Positions 11,816 through 22,446 of a stretch of DNA of 47,749 bases are shown piece after piece; the first letter of the stretch is position 1; every line of letters begins with the position of its first letter. Origin of the DNA: Purshia tridentata (lineage: Eukaryota > Streptophyta > Magnoliopsida > Rosales > Rosaceae); contig QANT01008117.1 of NCBI GenBank assembly GCA_003254885.1, positions 514-48,262 on the forward strand, given 5' to 3'. A model generated the notes under the pieces. That model did not search any database. It was given only the letters and a program-made list of their open reading frames with translations, and was not told the origin of the DNA. The position numbers and the translations under genes were made by a program.

Positions 11816-12640
11816 TGTTGATGCCAAAAACTGAAAGTCTTTGGGTCAACATAGTGTACAGATGGATCTTGAAAGAAGGTTTTGCACTTCCAACCCCCAA
11901 ACTTAGTAGGATGATTTCTGTATGGCAAAGAGTAAATAAAGGTGGGGAACTTAGACCAGTGAAGTGTTAGTTAAGAACCCTTCGATGGTGAAGTTAGAAA
12001 ACAGTTGGAACGAAAGGATCAATCTCAAGAGCTAGGCTTAAGATCAACCAAGTTGATTGTGTTTTCTGGATAATTCTGGTTTCCTCTTTTTTTTTTTTTT
12101 AGTCTCTTTTTTTTTTTCTCTCCTCTTGAGGAAGAAAGAAGGTCATATTTATAGGCAAAAACCTTGGATACCTACATGCGAATGGATGGTCATAGTTTTA
12201 CCACGTCAGTGTGTATGCAGGCCTATCGCACCTACCAGGCCACTTGGATATTAAATGCAAGCATGGGGAGTGAGTGGTAGGTGAGATGTCAGTCCTATCA
12301 GGCTTATTTTTCATCAGGTAGAGAGGAGGCTCACGTGATCAATACTTAAGTACACTTTTCCTTGGAGAATGTGCGTTCATATTTAGTACCAATCTTACTC
12401 GAGGAAGAGCCGAGTTGTATCTTTTTTTGAGCCGATTCACAAAATCTTGAAATACTTGCGACTTCTGCTGGTTTGGACATTTGAGTCAATCTTCAGCTGT
12501 CTGAGTTCGACTCGGTCTAATGACGTGGCAGATAGTCAGTTTTGTTCAAGGACTCCTTTTTGTCTGGTCAACATGCTAGCATGGAACAGGTGTCAACCAC
12601 CCGCTTGTAGGTGACGTGGATGCCGATCCGAGCACCAACA
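11816..12640 (+). mobile_element. Second solo LTR, nested in the copia integrase/linker region
   Basis: It begins TGTTGATGCCAAAAAC and ends GAGCACCAACA, so its ends form the inverted repeat TGTTG/CAACA. Flanking 5-mers are CACCT (11811-11815) and CACCC (12641-12645). Excision restores the copia frame between integrase and the Pro-rich linker. Start sequence and internal 'atttataggca' resemble the LTR at 9631-10681, so both probably belong to one family, inserted in the same orientation. Length is 825 bp. Confidence 0.85.
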
Positions 12641-14480
12641 CACCCTCTATTTTCCTCTCCCTTGGTGGAACTTGATATCACTCATGTCCATACCACCAAG
12701 CAGCCTACTGCCCCTCCACATCCTGATGGACCACTACCACCAGACCAGGCTCCTTTAGATGAGCCTTCAACACCACCACCATTTTCTCCACCGCCATTAT
12801 TGCCGCTCCACCAACACCACCTCCACCGCCAACTCCATTGTCCACTCAACCACATGGTGACTCAATTACAAGCTAGTGTTACTAAGCCTTTTGTTTGCAC
12901 AGATGGCACATTATGGTATCCTATTCCTCAAGTTTATGCTGCTACGCTATCTACCCATGTTGAACCTACTTGTTTTTCCTAGGCTGTTAAGGTGCCAAAA
13001 TGGTGTACTACAATGACTAAAAAGTTCATTGCTCTGCTTAAGAACCACACTTAGTCCTTGGTTCCTCCCTTTCCTTCTCACAATACAGTTGGGTGCAAGT
13101 GGGTCTTTCGAATAAGCGCACGGTGGATGGGTCCATGGTCGTACAAGGCTCGGTTGGTTGCCAAAGGTTTCCATTAGCAGGCCGGCATAAACTCTGGTGA
13201 AACCTTCAGTTCGGTTGTCAAGCCGACCACCATCCACACAGTTCTCTGTCTTGCTACTTCTTGGAGTCGTCCTTTTTGTCAGTTAGATGTTAAAAAAGCT
13301 TTCCTTCATGGCATTTGTGATGAGGAGGTTATATGTCTCAACCATAGGGCTTTATCGCTCCTTTTTTGTCACATCATGTATGCCGGCTCCACAAGGCTCT
13401 TTATGGTCTTAAACAGGCTCTATGTGCCTAGTTCACATGGTTAAGGTCCTTTCTTCTTTGCTATGGTTTTCGACAAAGGACGGTTGACTCATCTATCTTC
13501 ATTTACCACCAGCAAGGTCACACTCTTCTCCTACTTTTATATGTTGATGATATAGTTCTTACTAGCAACCACGCCTCTTTCCTTCAATAATTTATCTCTT
13601 CTTTGGATCATGCTTTTGACATTAAGGATTTGGAGCTGCTCAATTATGTCCTTGGTTTGGAAGTCTCTTCGATTCCACATGGCATTTCTTTTTCCTAAAC
13701 AAAGTATACTCTTTATTCACTAAAGAAAAGTTCCATGCTAGAATGCAAGCCGTGTTACACTCTGTTGGCCTCCAAGAATATTCTCGCTACAAATGATTCT
13801 CTTCTATCTAATCCCTTTGAGTACCGATTGGTGGGCTGTCTACAGTACTTAACTCTTGCTCACCCTGACAGTACTTCATAATGTGGCAGAGTTCATGAGC
13901 TCTACTCGTGATACTCATTTGGTCATTGTTAAACGCATACTTTCAGTACCTCAAAGGCACATTTGACTTTGGTATTTTTCTTTGCTATCATTCTGGACCC
14001 TTACATATTCAAGCTTATTTGGATGCTGATTGGGCAGGGTATTTAGATAGTAGGCAGTCCACTACTGGGTACCTTCTTTACTTGGGTCCAAACTTGATCT
14101 CTTGGTTCTCCAAGAAGCAGCCCACGGTCTCAAGGATGCGGAGTCCGAATATTGAGCTCTTTCTCATGCTTATGTTGAATTGATCTGGTTAACTTTTCTC
14201 CTCTATGAACTTGGTCAACCTATTGCCTTTCCTATTCAGCTGTTTTGTGATAACTTGAGTGCCACTTACATGTCTACCAATCTAGTTTTACATGCCCGTA
14301 CACGCCACATTGAGATTGATTATCATTTCATCCACGCGAGAGTTTCTCTTGGTAGCCATCGGGTGTTTTTTGTGCCTTCCACAGACCAGACTGTCGATAA
14401 CATTTTTCATCTACCTTTGCAAAACAAACTTGTCCACCAGCGGCCACCAAGTTTCCCAGCGCCGGGGGAAGGGGGGTTAT

Positions 14481-15225
14481 AGCGTGTCTACCTTAACATG
14501 CCACTCTAGTGAGCAACTTCTTTGTGATAACCCACATTTGTTTTCTCATTAGAGCATGGTTGCCCACTTCCCGTGCATGCTAGCATTACATATTGTACAT
14601 GGCCGAACCCAAGCCAATGCTTGCGTTGAGTACTACGTAACCAAGGTGCACCCACAAAGCCTCCGGGAATTCCTATGTGTCCCTCATATCATGCATGCGG
14701 TGCTGCCATAGTCAATATATGGTGAACCTCGTCAGCGCGCACACAATGAAATAAAAGTCCTTTCCCTGGCCTGTACGTACTGTCTGTATGACATAGGGCC
14801 CACAAAGTCATAAGACTACCTTTTAAAAGTCATATGTTCGCTCGATTCCTAGGTCACCAAAGGTTCCTAGATGTTTAAATTGGTGTGTAAAGAATTTATT
14901 TGGCCCCTCAAAGTGAGGGAAAGTACCCATGGTTTAACCAGATCATCCCTTAGTTAGGCCAACTTTATGCATTAACAGGTTACGTTGAAAGGAGAGAGTA
15001 AAAAGGCAGCAAAATACCACTAATAAAATAGCTAGTATACGAAGAAAATATACGAGTAAGTATTAGGATTGAGAAGTGACAGGAAAAAACAACTTATTTG
15101 TACCACAAATCAAAAACAAGGGTGGGAAACAACAAAAATTGAGGGTTATTATACATAGTTACAGCACTTCTACATCAAAATTTACCAAACACTGTAAAAA
15201 ACACAGTTTACCAAACACTTAAGTG
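14481..15225. other. Spacer downstream of the copia element
   Basis: It may include a decayed 3' LTR of the copia element, since it directly follows the purine tract, but no matching 5' copy was found. No gene is visible. From 15150 there are short repeats of 'tttaccaaacac'. Confidence 0.35.
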
Positions 15226-15353
15226 CCTAAAACAAGTCCCTAAAAATTTACATAATTGATAAGTCCATATGAAACCAATCTTTTCTAGTCCCTAAAACAA
15301 GTCCCTAAAAATTTACATAATTGATAAGTCCATAAAAAACCAATCTTTTCTAG
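15226..15353. repeat. Tandem duplication, unit 65 bp
   Basis: Copy one (15226-15290) and copy two (15291-15353) both start CCTAAAACAAGTCCCTAAA and end in CAATCTTTTCTAG. They are nearly identical, differing around 'catatgaa' and 'cataaaaa'. It lies about 430 bp beyond the stop codon of the ROS3-like gene. Confidence 0.93.
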
Positions 15354-15786
15354 ACGAAAACCTGTAGTGTCAGAGAAAGTCTTTTTTTATGTTGGCTATC
15401 AGTAGGATTTCCTCTTTAATTAGGGGTAATTTTGATTGTTTAGCATCACTGAGTTTTACTCTTCTATTCATTTTTTTGTCTTTTCCGGTATTGACGTCGT
15501 ATATTCACTTAACCAGAGAAAACAGAAACAAACAAAAAATGAGCAGATTTAGAGATTGAAGTATAGTCATTCGTTTCGATAAGTATAATAAGTGATGTGC
15601 ATCTAGTTCAGTAAACTTCCAAAACAAATATACATACAACAGTAACTAACCATTCCGAGGCCAAAAATTAGAAGAACATGGCCGGGTGCCAAATAAAACA
15701 CAAATTAGTCCAAATTTTAGGCTTTTGCTTTGCAAATTTGGAATGCAGTAGTATCATTCTTCAGGAACTGCAAGTGCTCAAGGCAT

Positions 15787-18169
15787 CTAGTTCTCAATAT
15801 TCTTTTTCTTCAGCGACCCACTCAGAGCAGCCTTAGTTTTTGCCCATTCTTTCAGCGAAGCAGCACTCCTCATAAATGAGCAAGTTTCACCTATCTCAAC
15901 AGTTCCTGCAGATGCTTGCTTTGGTGTTGAATCGAAAATTTTCTCCAAATCTAGGGCACAAGCACTATCATTGCCCCCAACAGCCTGTTGATTCTCTACT
16001 GGAGCACTTCGAAAAGTATCGCTGCCTTTTCCAATTCCTACAGAAGAAGATTCACCTTTAGTAAATTTATTATTATCTTGTTTTACCATCTCCTTAAGCT
16101 TGCCTTCAGTGGAGCTCACGACATCTGCAACTTTGGACTTTTGGAACACTTGCTGCTCGAAAGAGATACCTGGCAGAATTTGTGTTATGCTGAATGAAGT
16201 AGCAGTATTCTCATTTATCAATTGTGTCCATGATGATTTCTGGCGCCATGAAGAACCTCTGCCCGACTTCTTTGAATCTGCAATTGACTTGGTAGGTTGA
16301 GGTTCTACACACCCCTCCACCAGTTCCATCTCACAGAGGTGACCCTCCAAGTTCCCATTGCTTTCCAAGTCCTCATTGTCATTGTTAGAAGCACCTCTAC
16401 CCAACTTATTTGAATCTGCAAATGACTTGGTAGGTTGAGGTTCTACACACCCCTCCACCAGCTCCATTTCACAGAGGTGGCCTTTGAAGTTTCCATTGCT
16501 TGCCAAGTCCTGGTTGTCGCTTTCAGAATGGCACACTTCCAAACCACCAGATTTTGGTTGCACTTGGTCAGTAGAAGAAGCAGTGCCTGTCAGTATATGT
16601 GAGACACTGAATCCACTGTTGCCCCTATGACCAACAAGTTGTCTCCATGAAGATTTCTGAGACCATGAAACAGGGGTAGCTGATTGTTGGACACTTAACT
16701 CAGGTTGATCTGCCTGAGCTCTGAATAGCTTTCCCGACTCAGGTTGATTATTGTTATCGTCAAGAAGGGATTTCCTCTTTTTCGTAGGAGGGCCACTGAT
16801 ATTCTTCTGAGCTTTTAACACATATTCTTTAGAAGCTTTTGTCCCACTGGATGATAATTCCTAGTTATCAAATACAGCAAAATGATAAAGAAGTGATACT
16901 AGAAATCTATACTGTAGAGCTTGAGAAAAAAGAAAGTTAACAAAAGTTTAGTAGTAAACTTACTTGAGGCTTAACAAGTTAAACATAAAGCTATCTATGT
17001 ATATACATACCTGAAACTCTGATTTTTTTTCCTTGTCGTCCTGGTTTTTTTTCACAACATTAATTATGAGGTTATCTTCTTCATCCTCATCCGCTGCTGC
17101 AGAATCATCAAAATGCAGCAGCTCCTCATGGTGTTGTTGATTAGGGAGTGGAGGTGCGTGTGCAGTGCTGGTGTGATCAGACTCAGAAACAGAAACAGAA
17201 ACATTTTCCTTTTGGAAGAGCTTGTCCATTACTTTATTCATTATATTAAGCTCATGCTCATCGATCACATGATATAATTGGTTGCTTTGTTGAGCAGCAG
17301 GGTGAGAAGAAACAGAAACAGAATGCTCTTCACAATCGCAGATATTAATGGGGAGAGAAGGAACTTGAACACGTTGAAAACTGTATTTGTGTTTGCCAGT
17401 TCCACTAAAGGGCACGGATTTCACCTACATTATATATGCAGACATGCAGTTGATTTTGAGTTGAAGAAGCAAGCACATATATACAAATTACATAATCATT
17501 AATTATATTATATTGTCCCGAAACAGAAGCAAGCAAGAACAGGAGGGTGCACATGAGGGAGGCATTAATTACTTACCGTTCTAAGTGAAGGAAAGAAAAT
17601 CCGAAGCTGCTTGGTGTTTTGTTGTTCATGGGTCAGCTTGGACTTGGGCTTATCATCAATATCATCTGCATCAGCAGGAAGTGGAAGTTGAGCTGCTGCT
17701 GCTGCATCTTCAGCCCATTCTCGTCTCATGCGAACAAGATAATGCTCTTTAGCCTTGTGGAGCCTCAACTTCCCTCCCTTCCACACGCACCCATTGTACT
17801 GTAATTGTATATACATACATATAACATAGCTACTTCAGTACATGAAATTAAACTCCTAAACTTCAGGACATCAACCATGATATAAAATTATAGAAGAAAA
17901 AAGAAAAGAGAAGACGATAAGATAACCGTGGTAAAGAGCTTAGCGAGGGACTTGTCGGACGAAGGCCGGAAATCGACGTAGGCAAAGCTGCGAGCTTTGG
18001 TTCTGATAATGTCCACTCCCTCCACGCTTCCTCCTCCGCCAAACATCCTCTGAAGATCGTCTTCCGTCACGCTCTCTCCCAATCCCCCAACATATATCCG
18101 GAGGATCCTCTCTCCTCCTTCTCCTTCTCCTTCTCCTTCTCCTTCTCCTTTATCTCTCTCTTCTTCCAT
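15787..18169 (-). CDS. ROS3: ROS3-like RRM protein (REPRESSOR OF SILENCING 3 / Nop8-like)
   Basis: Four exons on the minus strand: 18169-17927, 17798-17577, 17424-17011 and 16860-15787, all GT-AG and in frame, giving 650 aa. The start is the first ATG (18169); the upstream reading begins with GTG. An acidic (GE)n tract (8-18) precedes one RRM (about 22-100), with RNP2 IYVGGL (25-30) and RNP1 RSFAYVDF (60-67). Basic KAKEHYLVRMRREW follows, then an acidic Ser-rich middle, a likely nuclear signal PPTKKRK (317-323), and two QKSSW...FS(V/I)(S/T)(H/Q)IL(T/P)G motifs (361 and 500 onward). Arabidopsis ROS3 (At5g58130) is a nuclear RNA-binding protein needed for ROS1-linked active DNA demethylation. 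Motif layout and the neighbouring Aha1-N gene support orthology, though the protein is shorter than my memory of ROS3 (about 750 aa). The exact function here is inferred. Confidence 0.85.
16255..16497 (-). repeat. In-frame 138-bp coding duplication in the ROS3-like gene
   Basis: Residues 415-449 and 461-495 are near-identical. Both contain GHLCEMELVEGCVEPQPTKS and end in GRG, offset by 46 codons (138 bp). On the plus strand, 'gacttggtaggttgaggtt' occurs at 16286 and again at 16424. The frame is kept, and the high identity implies a recent event. Confidence 0.95.
18112..18151. repeat. CTCCTT hexanucleotide microsatellite, coding
   Basis: Repeated CTCCTT on the plus strand encodes the alternating Gly-Glu tract at residues 8-18 of the ROS3-like protein. 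Each repeat unit adds one GE pair, so alleles could differ in length without a frameshift. Confidence 0.9.
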
Positions 18170-18239
18170 CTTTTCTGCCAATTTCTCAATCACTACTCAC
18201 TTCTTCTTCCTTCTAAATAAATTCACTCTCAGTCACTCA

Positions 18240-19363
18240 GTTACCAGAACAAAACCCTACCCTTCAGTTTGGGCCCACTCTCGCCACAAAAACCACCATT
18301 CTCAATCTTTCGGCCCACACGGCCCCAAAATAAAATAAATTGAGTTTTGCTGTTTTTACTCCAACGCCCCGTATTCTTAATTTGTGATTCAGCTACAAAT
18401 ATTATGAATCCTAGCTGATTTATGTTGGATTTAAACAAAACTAGACTCTTGGCACTTGCATGTGTGGAGTCTTTTTTCTTTTTTAAATTTTATTTTAATT
18501 TTTATAAAAAATATTCAGGTAAATTATAATTTAATGAAACTTGTAATATTAAACTTTTTTCCTGACATTATAATAGTAAAAATGGGCAAAATTTCAAAAA
18601 GATAAAAAATTCGCATTTTGTTAAGCACTAGTTAACCGAGCACCCTAAGCGGCACCATACCATACAATACCAAATAGGATTAGGAACATTCGGCTTGGAA
18701 CCATCAAAAAATTATTTTTGAAAATTTTGGAAAAAGTGTTCGACAATAAATATTGAATGTCTTCTTTCATGTTTAATGGCTTGTGACCAAATGTTCTTCT
18801 ACGTGTTCAATGGTGTGCTAAACGTCACTCAACGTGTTTAGATTTAGTATGCCAAACATATCATGATTCTAGTTTTTAAAAATGAAAACTTTTTTTGTTA
18901 AAACTCGAATGAATGATTAGACACCTTGTTTGAAGATATCCAAAGTGCGATTTGAGCATTTAATTGTTGATATTACACTTACTTGCATCAATATATAAAG
19001 TATTTTAGTGGGTTTAGAATTTTGTTAGAATTAATTGTCGAACATAAATAATATTGGTTATAGAGTGATTTTGAATTGGGTATAATGATTAGGGAGGGAG
19101 GGAGCCACAGCCAAACCAGTGGCCATGCCCCACCCCACCTTACCTTTTACATATCCCTCTAATATATAGTACAAATCCCTCAAAAATAGAATAATTAGTA
19201 TGTAGTATCATATAATTTAATAGTGTTCCCTCCTCTTTGATTCTTAAATACCCATAGTTGCCTCTCATTCTCTTATAAATTTAAAATTAATGGTCACTTA
19301 ATCAAATTTTACCTTGAAAAGAAATTGGTTTTTGTTGCTTCAAAACTCCACATTTAATTTATG
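18240..19363. other. Spacer upstream of the ROS3-like gene
   Basis: AT-rich with no supported gene. The first 100-200 bp should hold the ROS3-like promoter, but no clear TATA box is assigned. The stretch at 19093-19145 is C-rich ('gccccaccccacc'). Confidence 0.4.
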
Positions 19364-20296
19364 GGAATTTTTATGTGTACCCAAAAATCTTTTTATTTTA
19401 TCCAACACCATTTTAATTTAGGATTTTATCATTATATCTCATAAAAAAAGACCATTAAGGACAATTGAATTTTTTTATAAAAATTTGTTTTTCTTTCTAT
19501 ACCCAACAACTTCATCCCCTTCCTCTCTCCCTTTCAAACTCAACTTCAATCTTACTGTCATAAATAAACTTCAAACCCTAAATTATTTTTTGTCCCCATA
19601 TCATTCAATCAAGGTTGTTTTGAGGAATGAAGAGTTAAATCATTGTTTGAGAACCTTTAAATGAGTTATGTGCTGTAATTTTTTAGCATTTGCTACTTTT
19701 TTCGTGTTTATGAATGCCATGGGATCGAGTTTTATTTGGTCATCGCCCACTAAGCACGATGACATTATTCGGTGGGCGACGACCGAATGTTGATGACTTA
19801 TTCAACATGAAACCAAAATAACTAGTATATATTCGAAGGACGCCTACCAAATAACTAGCCCACTGCTGAATAACTAGCATATATTCAAAGGGTGTTTGCC
19901 AACACTGCGCGAATCTAGAAAACAAAAAAAAGACAGAAAAAACTTAACACCTCCACCCCAAATAGTAGCCCTAACACCCACCTCCCTCCCCCACTCACTC
20001 ATCTCGTCGGCATCAACGTCCCTTTCTATGTTCTTCCTTCTCTTTCCTTCCCTCACCCTTTCTCTCTCTTCCCTTCTCATTTCTCTCTCTTTCCTCCGCC
20101 TCCTCCCTCCTTATTGAGCGGGTCTATATGAAATATTGGGTAAAAAAAGAAATTGAAAAGAGTGAGTTGGGTATTATTAATAAGGGTATGATAGTAATTT
20201 GAGTTGAGTAAAATGAGAAAATATTGATTTCAAAAAAGTAATAGTTGGGTAAAATAAGAAGATTTTTGGGTACAAATATAAATTCTCTTAACTTAT
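19364..20296. mobile_element. Non-autonomous Mutator-like element A
   Basis: The element is 19373-20287 (915 bp). Flanking 9-mers are TTAATTTAT (19364-19372) and TTAACTTAT (20288-20296), an 8 of 9 match, the duplication size typical of Mutator-like transposons. Terminal inverted repeats start GGGAATTTTTATGTGTACCC on the left and GAGAATTTATATTTGTACCC read inward from the right. Similarity continues for about 50 bp. No transposase is present. Confidence 0.82.
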
Positions 20297-20390
20297 GTGT
20301 TTGTGTTTTATGCTACTTACAATAGGAGGACAATTTTAACAAATGTTGGATATAAATACACGATCAAATGCCGAAGTTTTAAAATCATAC

Positions 20391-21432
20391 TAATTATAAG
20401 GGAATTTTTATTTATACCCAATAATCTTCTTTTGTTATCTTATTTCTTAATTTACCCAACACCCACCTTTTTCAAATCAGTTTTTTCTTATTTTACCCAA
20501 TCTCAATTACCACATTACCATTATTAATAGATACCCAACCTATTATTTTAATTTTCTCTCCTTACCCACAATTTTACACACATACCCAACAATAATAAAT
20601 TTTTCTCCCAACCCAAGCATTTACACTACACCCATACCCAACACCATACCTAATAGCTGCCATATTCCCCTCACCACCAATGAATAGAACACTCAATCTC
20701 AATCTTTAAGCTTTTTATTTGTTATTTTGGGCAAATTAAACGTATTTTATGATGAGTTTGTTGTTTTTATATGAATTTTATCCATTGGTTTGAGTTTTTG
20801 GTGGATTTTTGGGTTGGATTTATTTGTGCTGTCGGAGGTCATTCGGCTTTGTTCTGCCGAGTTTGTCACAAATCTTAGGTTGGCATCGATTGAACATTTC
20901 TCATTTGTTTAGCCGGCTCCAACCGAATATTTGTCATTTGTTCGGTTAGCTCCAACCGAACATTTGTCATTTGTTTGGTCGGCTCCAACTGAATATTGTA
21001 GTCGTGTTCGGTTCTGGTTTGCCGAACACATCCCGAAACAAAAAATTTTTAAATGTCAAAAACATGGAAAAATGCAGAAAAATTACACAAAATGCACGCA
21101 TACATCATTTGGAGGCTCATAGGGTACGATTTCACCATTCATCTACCTAAAAACCCTTGTTTTGATGTTAGAGTTTAATTTGATGTTAGTGTGAGTGTGA
21201 GAGAGGATTTGAGTGTGAGAGAGGATTTGAGTGTGAGAGAGGATGAGTGAGGATAGTTAGGTTAAGGTTGATAAAGAAGTTGGATATGGAAAGAAAATTT
21301 GATTTTTGAAAAGTTATAATTTGTTCTTATTGGTAATTTTACTGAAGGATAAAATGGTCCATTCAAGTTTAAAATATACGTTGGGTATCAAACAAAAATT
21401 GTTGGATATGGCTAAAATTTCCTTAATTATAA
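20391..21432. mobile_element. Non-autonomous Mutator-like element B
   Basis: The element is 20400-21423 (1024 bp), flanked by a perfect 9-bp duplication TAATTATAA (20391-20399 and 21424-21432). Its left end, GGGAATTTTTATTTATACCC, matches element A; the right end reads inward AGGAAATTTTAGCCATATCC. About 100 bp separates the two elements. The interior has a Pro-less, Asn/Thr-rich low-complexity reading and the minisatellite listed separately. No transposase is seen. Confidence 0.85.
20905..21000. repeat. Minisatellite inside element B, unit about 33 bp
   Basis: Units built on 'ggctccaaccgaatatttgt' and 'catttgtt' repeat about three times with substitutions (TCGGCTCC, TTAGCTCC). The surrounding bases keep TTCGG/CCGAA half-palindromes. 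Confidence 0.75.
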
Positions 21433-22310
21433 ATAGAAATTTAGGATTAAATACCTAGTTTCAATACTTTTTAAAAAAATCAGTTTTGCTTATAATTTTT
21501 AGGTTTGACTACTAACTAATGAACTTAATTTTTAGAATATATCACAAATTTACAGCCCATTTGTTTTAGGCTTTATTTATTTGATAAATTATACCTTTCT
21601 ACTATCCTTTGGCTCATATATGATGGGTCTTAGATAAAATTTATAAAGTTTTGACAAAATTGTTCTTGATACTTTTATATTATCGTGAAAATTAGTTAAT
21701 ATAGTCTCAACTTCAGTTTTAGTTGTGACTGTACGACACTCAACTTCAAATTTAGTTGTGACTGAATGACAGTCATTCAGTCACAGCTAAATTGTGATAC
21801 AGTCACAGTTAGGTTGTGACTGAATTGAAATTTTTTCTAAGAGAAATTGTATTACAATATAGTATAAATAAATGTCAAAATAATACTTAGTATAGTGGTG
21901 AGAGTTGTCTTTTTCAACTTATCAAGACAATCACAACTAAATTGTAAGACAGTCACAGTTAAGATGTGATTGGATTGATTTTTTTTAGTTTTAATACAAT
22001 GTAGTATAAATTAATATAATAGTATGGATGTAATATATATATATATATTATTGTAGTAGCATGTGATGTAATATTTGTGAATTATAATGTCCTTTATTAT
22101 ATTATTATAATTGACTTTTTAACTAGTACTTAATCTAAAATGCTATTAAATTTTGATACCTAAACTAAAAACTTATTGAAATTTAGTATTTAAAGTCAAT
22201 TAACCTAATTATAAACTCTCTATTAAAAGTGTGTTTTTCCTATATTTTAAATGGGAACAAAGGCTGAGACCCAAGTTTACCCCTCAATGCCGTATAATTG
22301 TAGTAGAATG
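21433..22310. repeat. Spacer with repeated GTGACT/AGTCAC palindromes
   Basis: From 21717 to 21985 the motif TTAGTTGTGACTGAAT and its complement recur at least six times. The best case is a 39-bp palindrome at 21752-21790 with one mismatch. An (AT)n run lies at 22034-22050. The pattern looks like the sub-terminal repeats of a DNA transposon, but no ends with a target duplication were pinned down. No gene is seen. Confidence 0.6.
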
Positions 22311-22338
22311 TATAAGGCCTTAGCAATTGGTGTTCGGG

Positions 22339-22367
22339 TTCGGCCGAAACGTCGTTCTTTGACGTCA
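22339..22367 (+). promoter_or_regulatory. Promoter motifs of the NUP42-like gene
   Basis: A perfect palindrome TTCGGCCGAA (22339-22348) is followed by TGACGTCA (22360-22367), the consensus site of TGA/bZIP factors. They lie 80-108 bp before the ATG. There is no obvious TATA box, as in many housekeeping genes. Binding is inferred. Confidence 0.5.
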
Positions 22368-22446
22368 ATCAGAGTGCGTTGCTGAGGAGTGAGGAGTGAA
22401 GACAGAAAGCGAGATTTGGCTATTGGCACTCAGGAACTCCTGGAGA

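Larger units (their letters stand above)
9000..14480 (+). mobile_element. Degenerate Ty1/copia retrotransposon, interrupted by two solo LTRs
   Basis: Frame-broken pieces of a copia polyprotein occur in the right order. They are a gag end (about 9030-9110, DLRYGLLSFDSYVARS-like), a Gly/Trp-rich linker, and a protease region near 9500-9620 in which the usual DSGATHH reads NIEATHH. The integrase core (about 11180-11480, SDDFSRF and QSDGGGEYS) and its C-terminal part (11600-11810) follow. Next come reverse transcriptase (13080-13560, KWVFR, ARLVAKGF and the active site YVDD at 13538-13549) and RNase H (13990-14350, CDNLSA and ARTRHIEIDYHF). A purine run GGGGGAAGGGGGG near 14465 fits a polypurine tract. 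Many stops and frameshifts make it non-functional. Its own LTRs and 5' gag were not found, so the outer boundaries are approximate. Confidence 0.88.
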
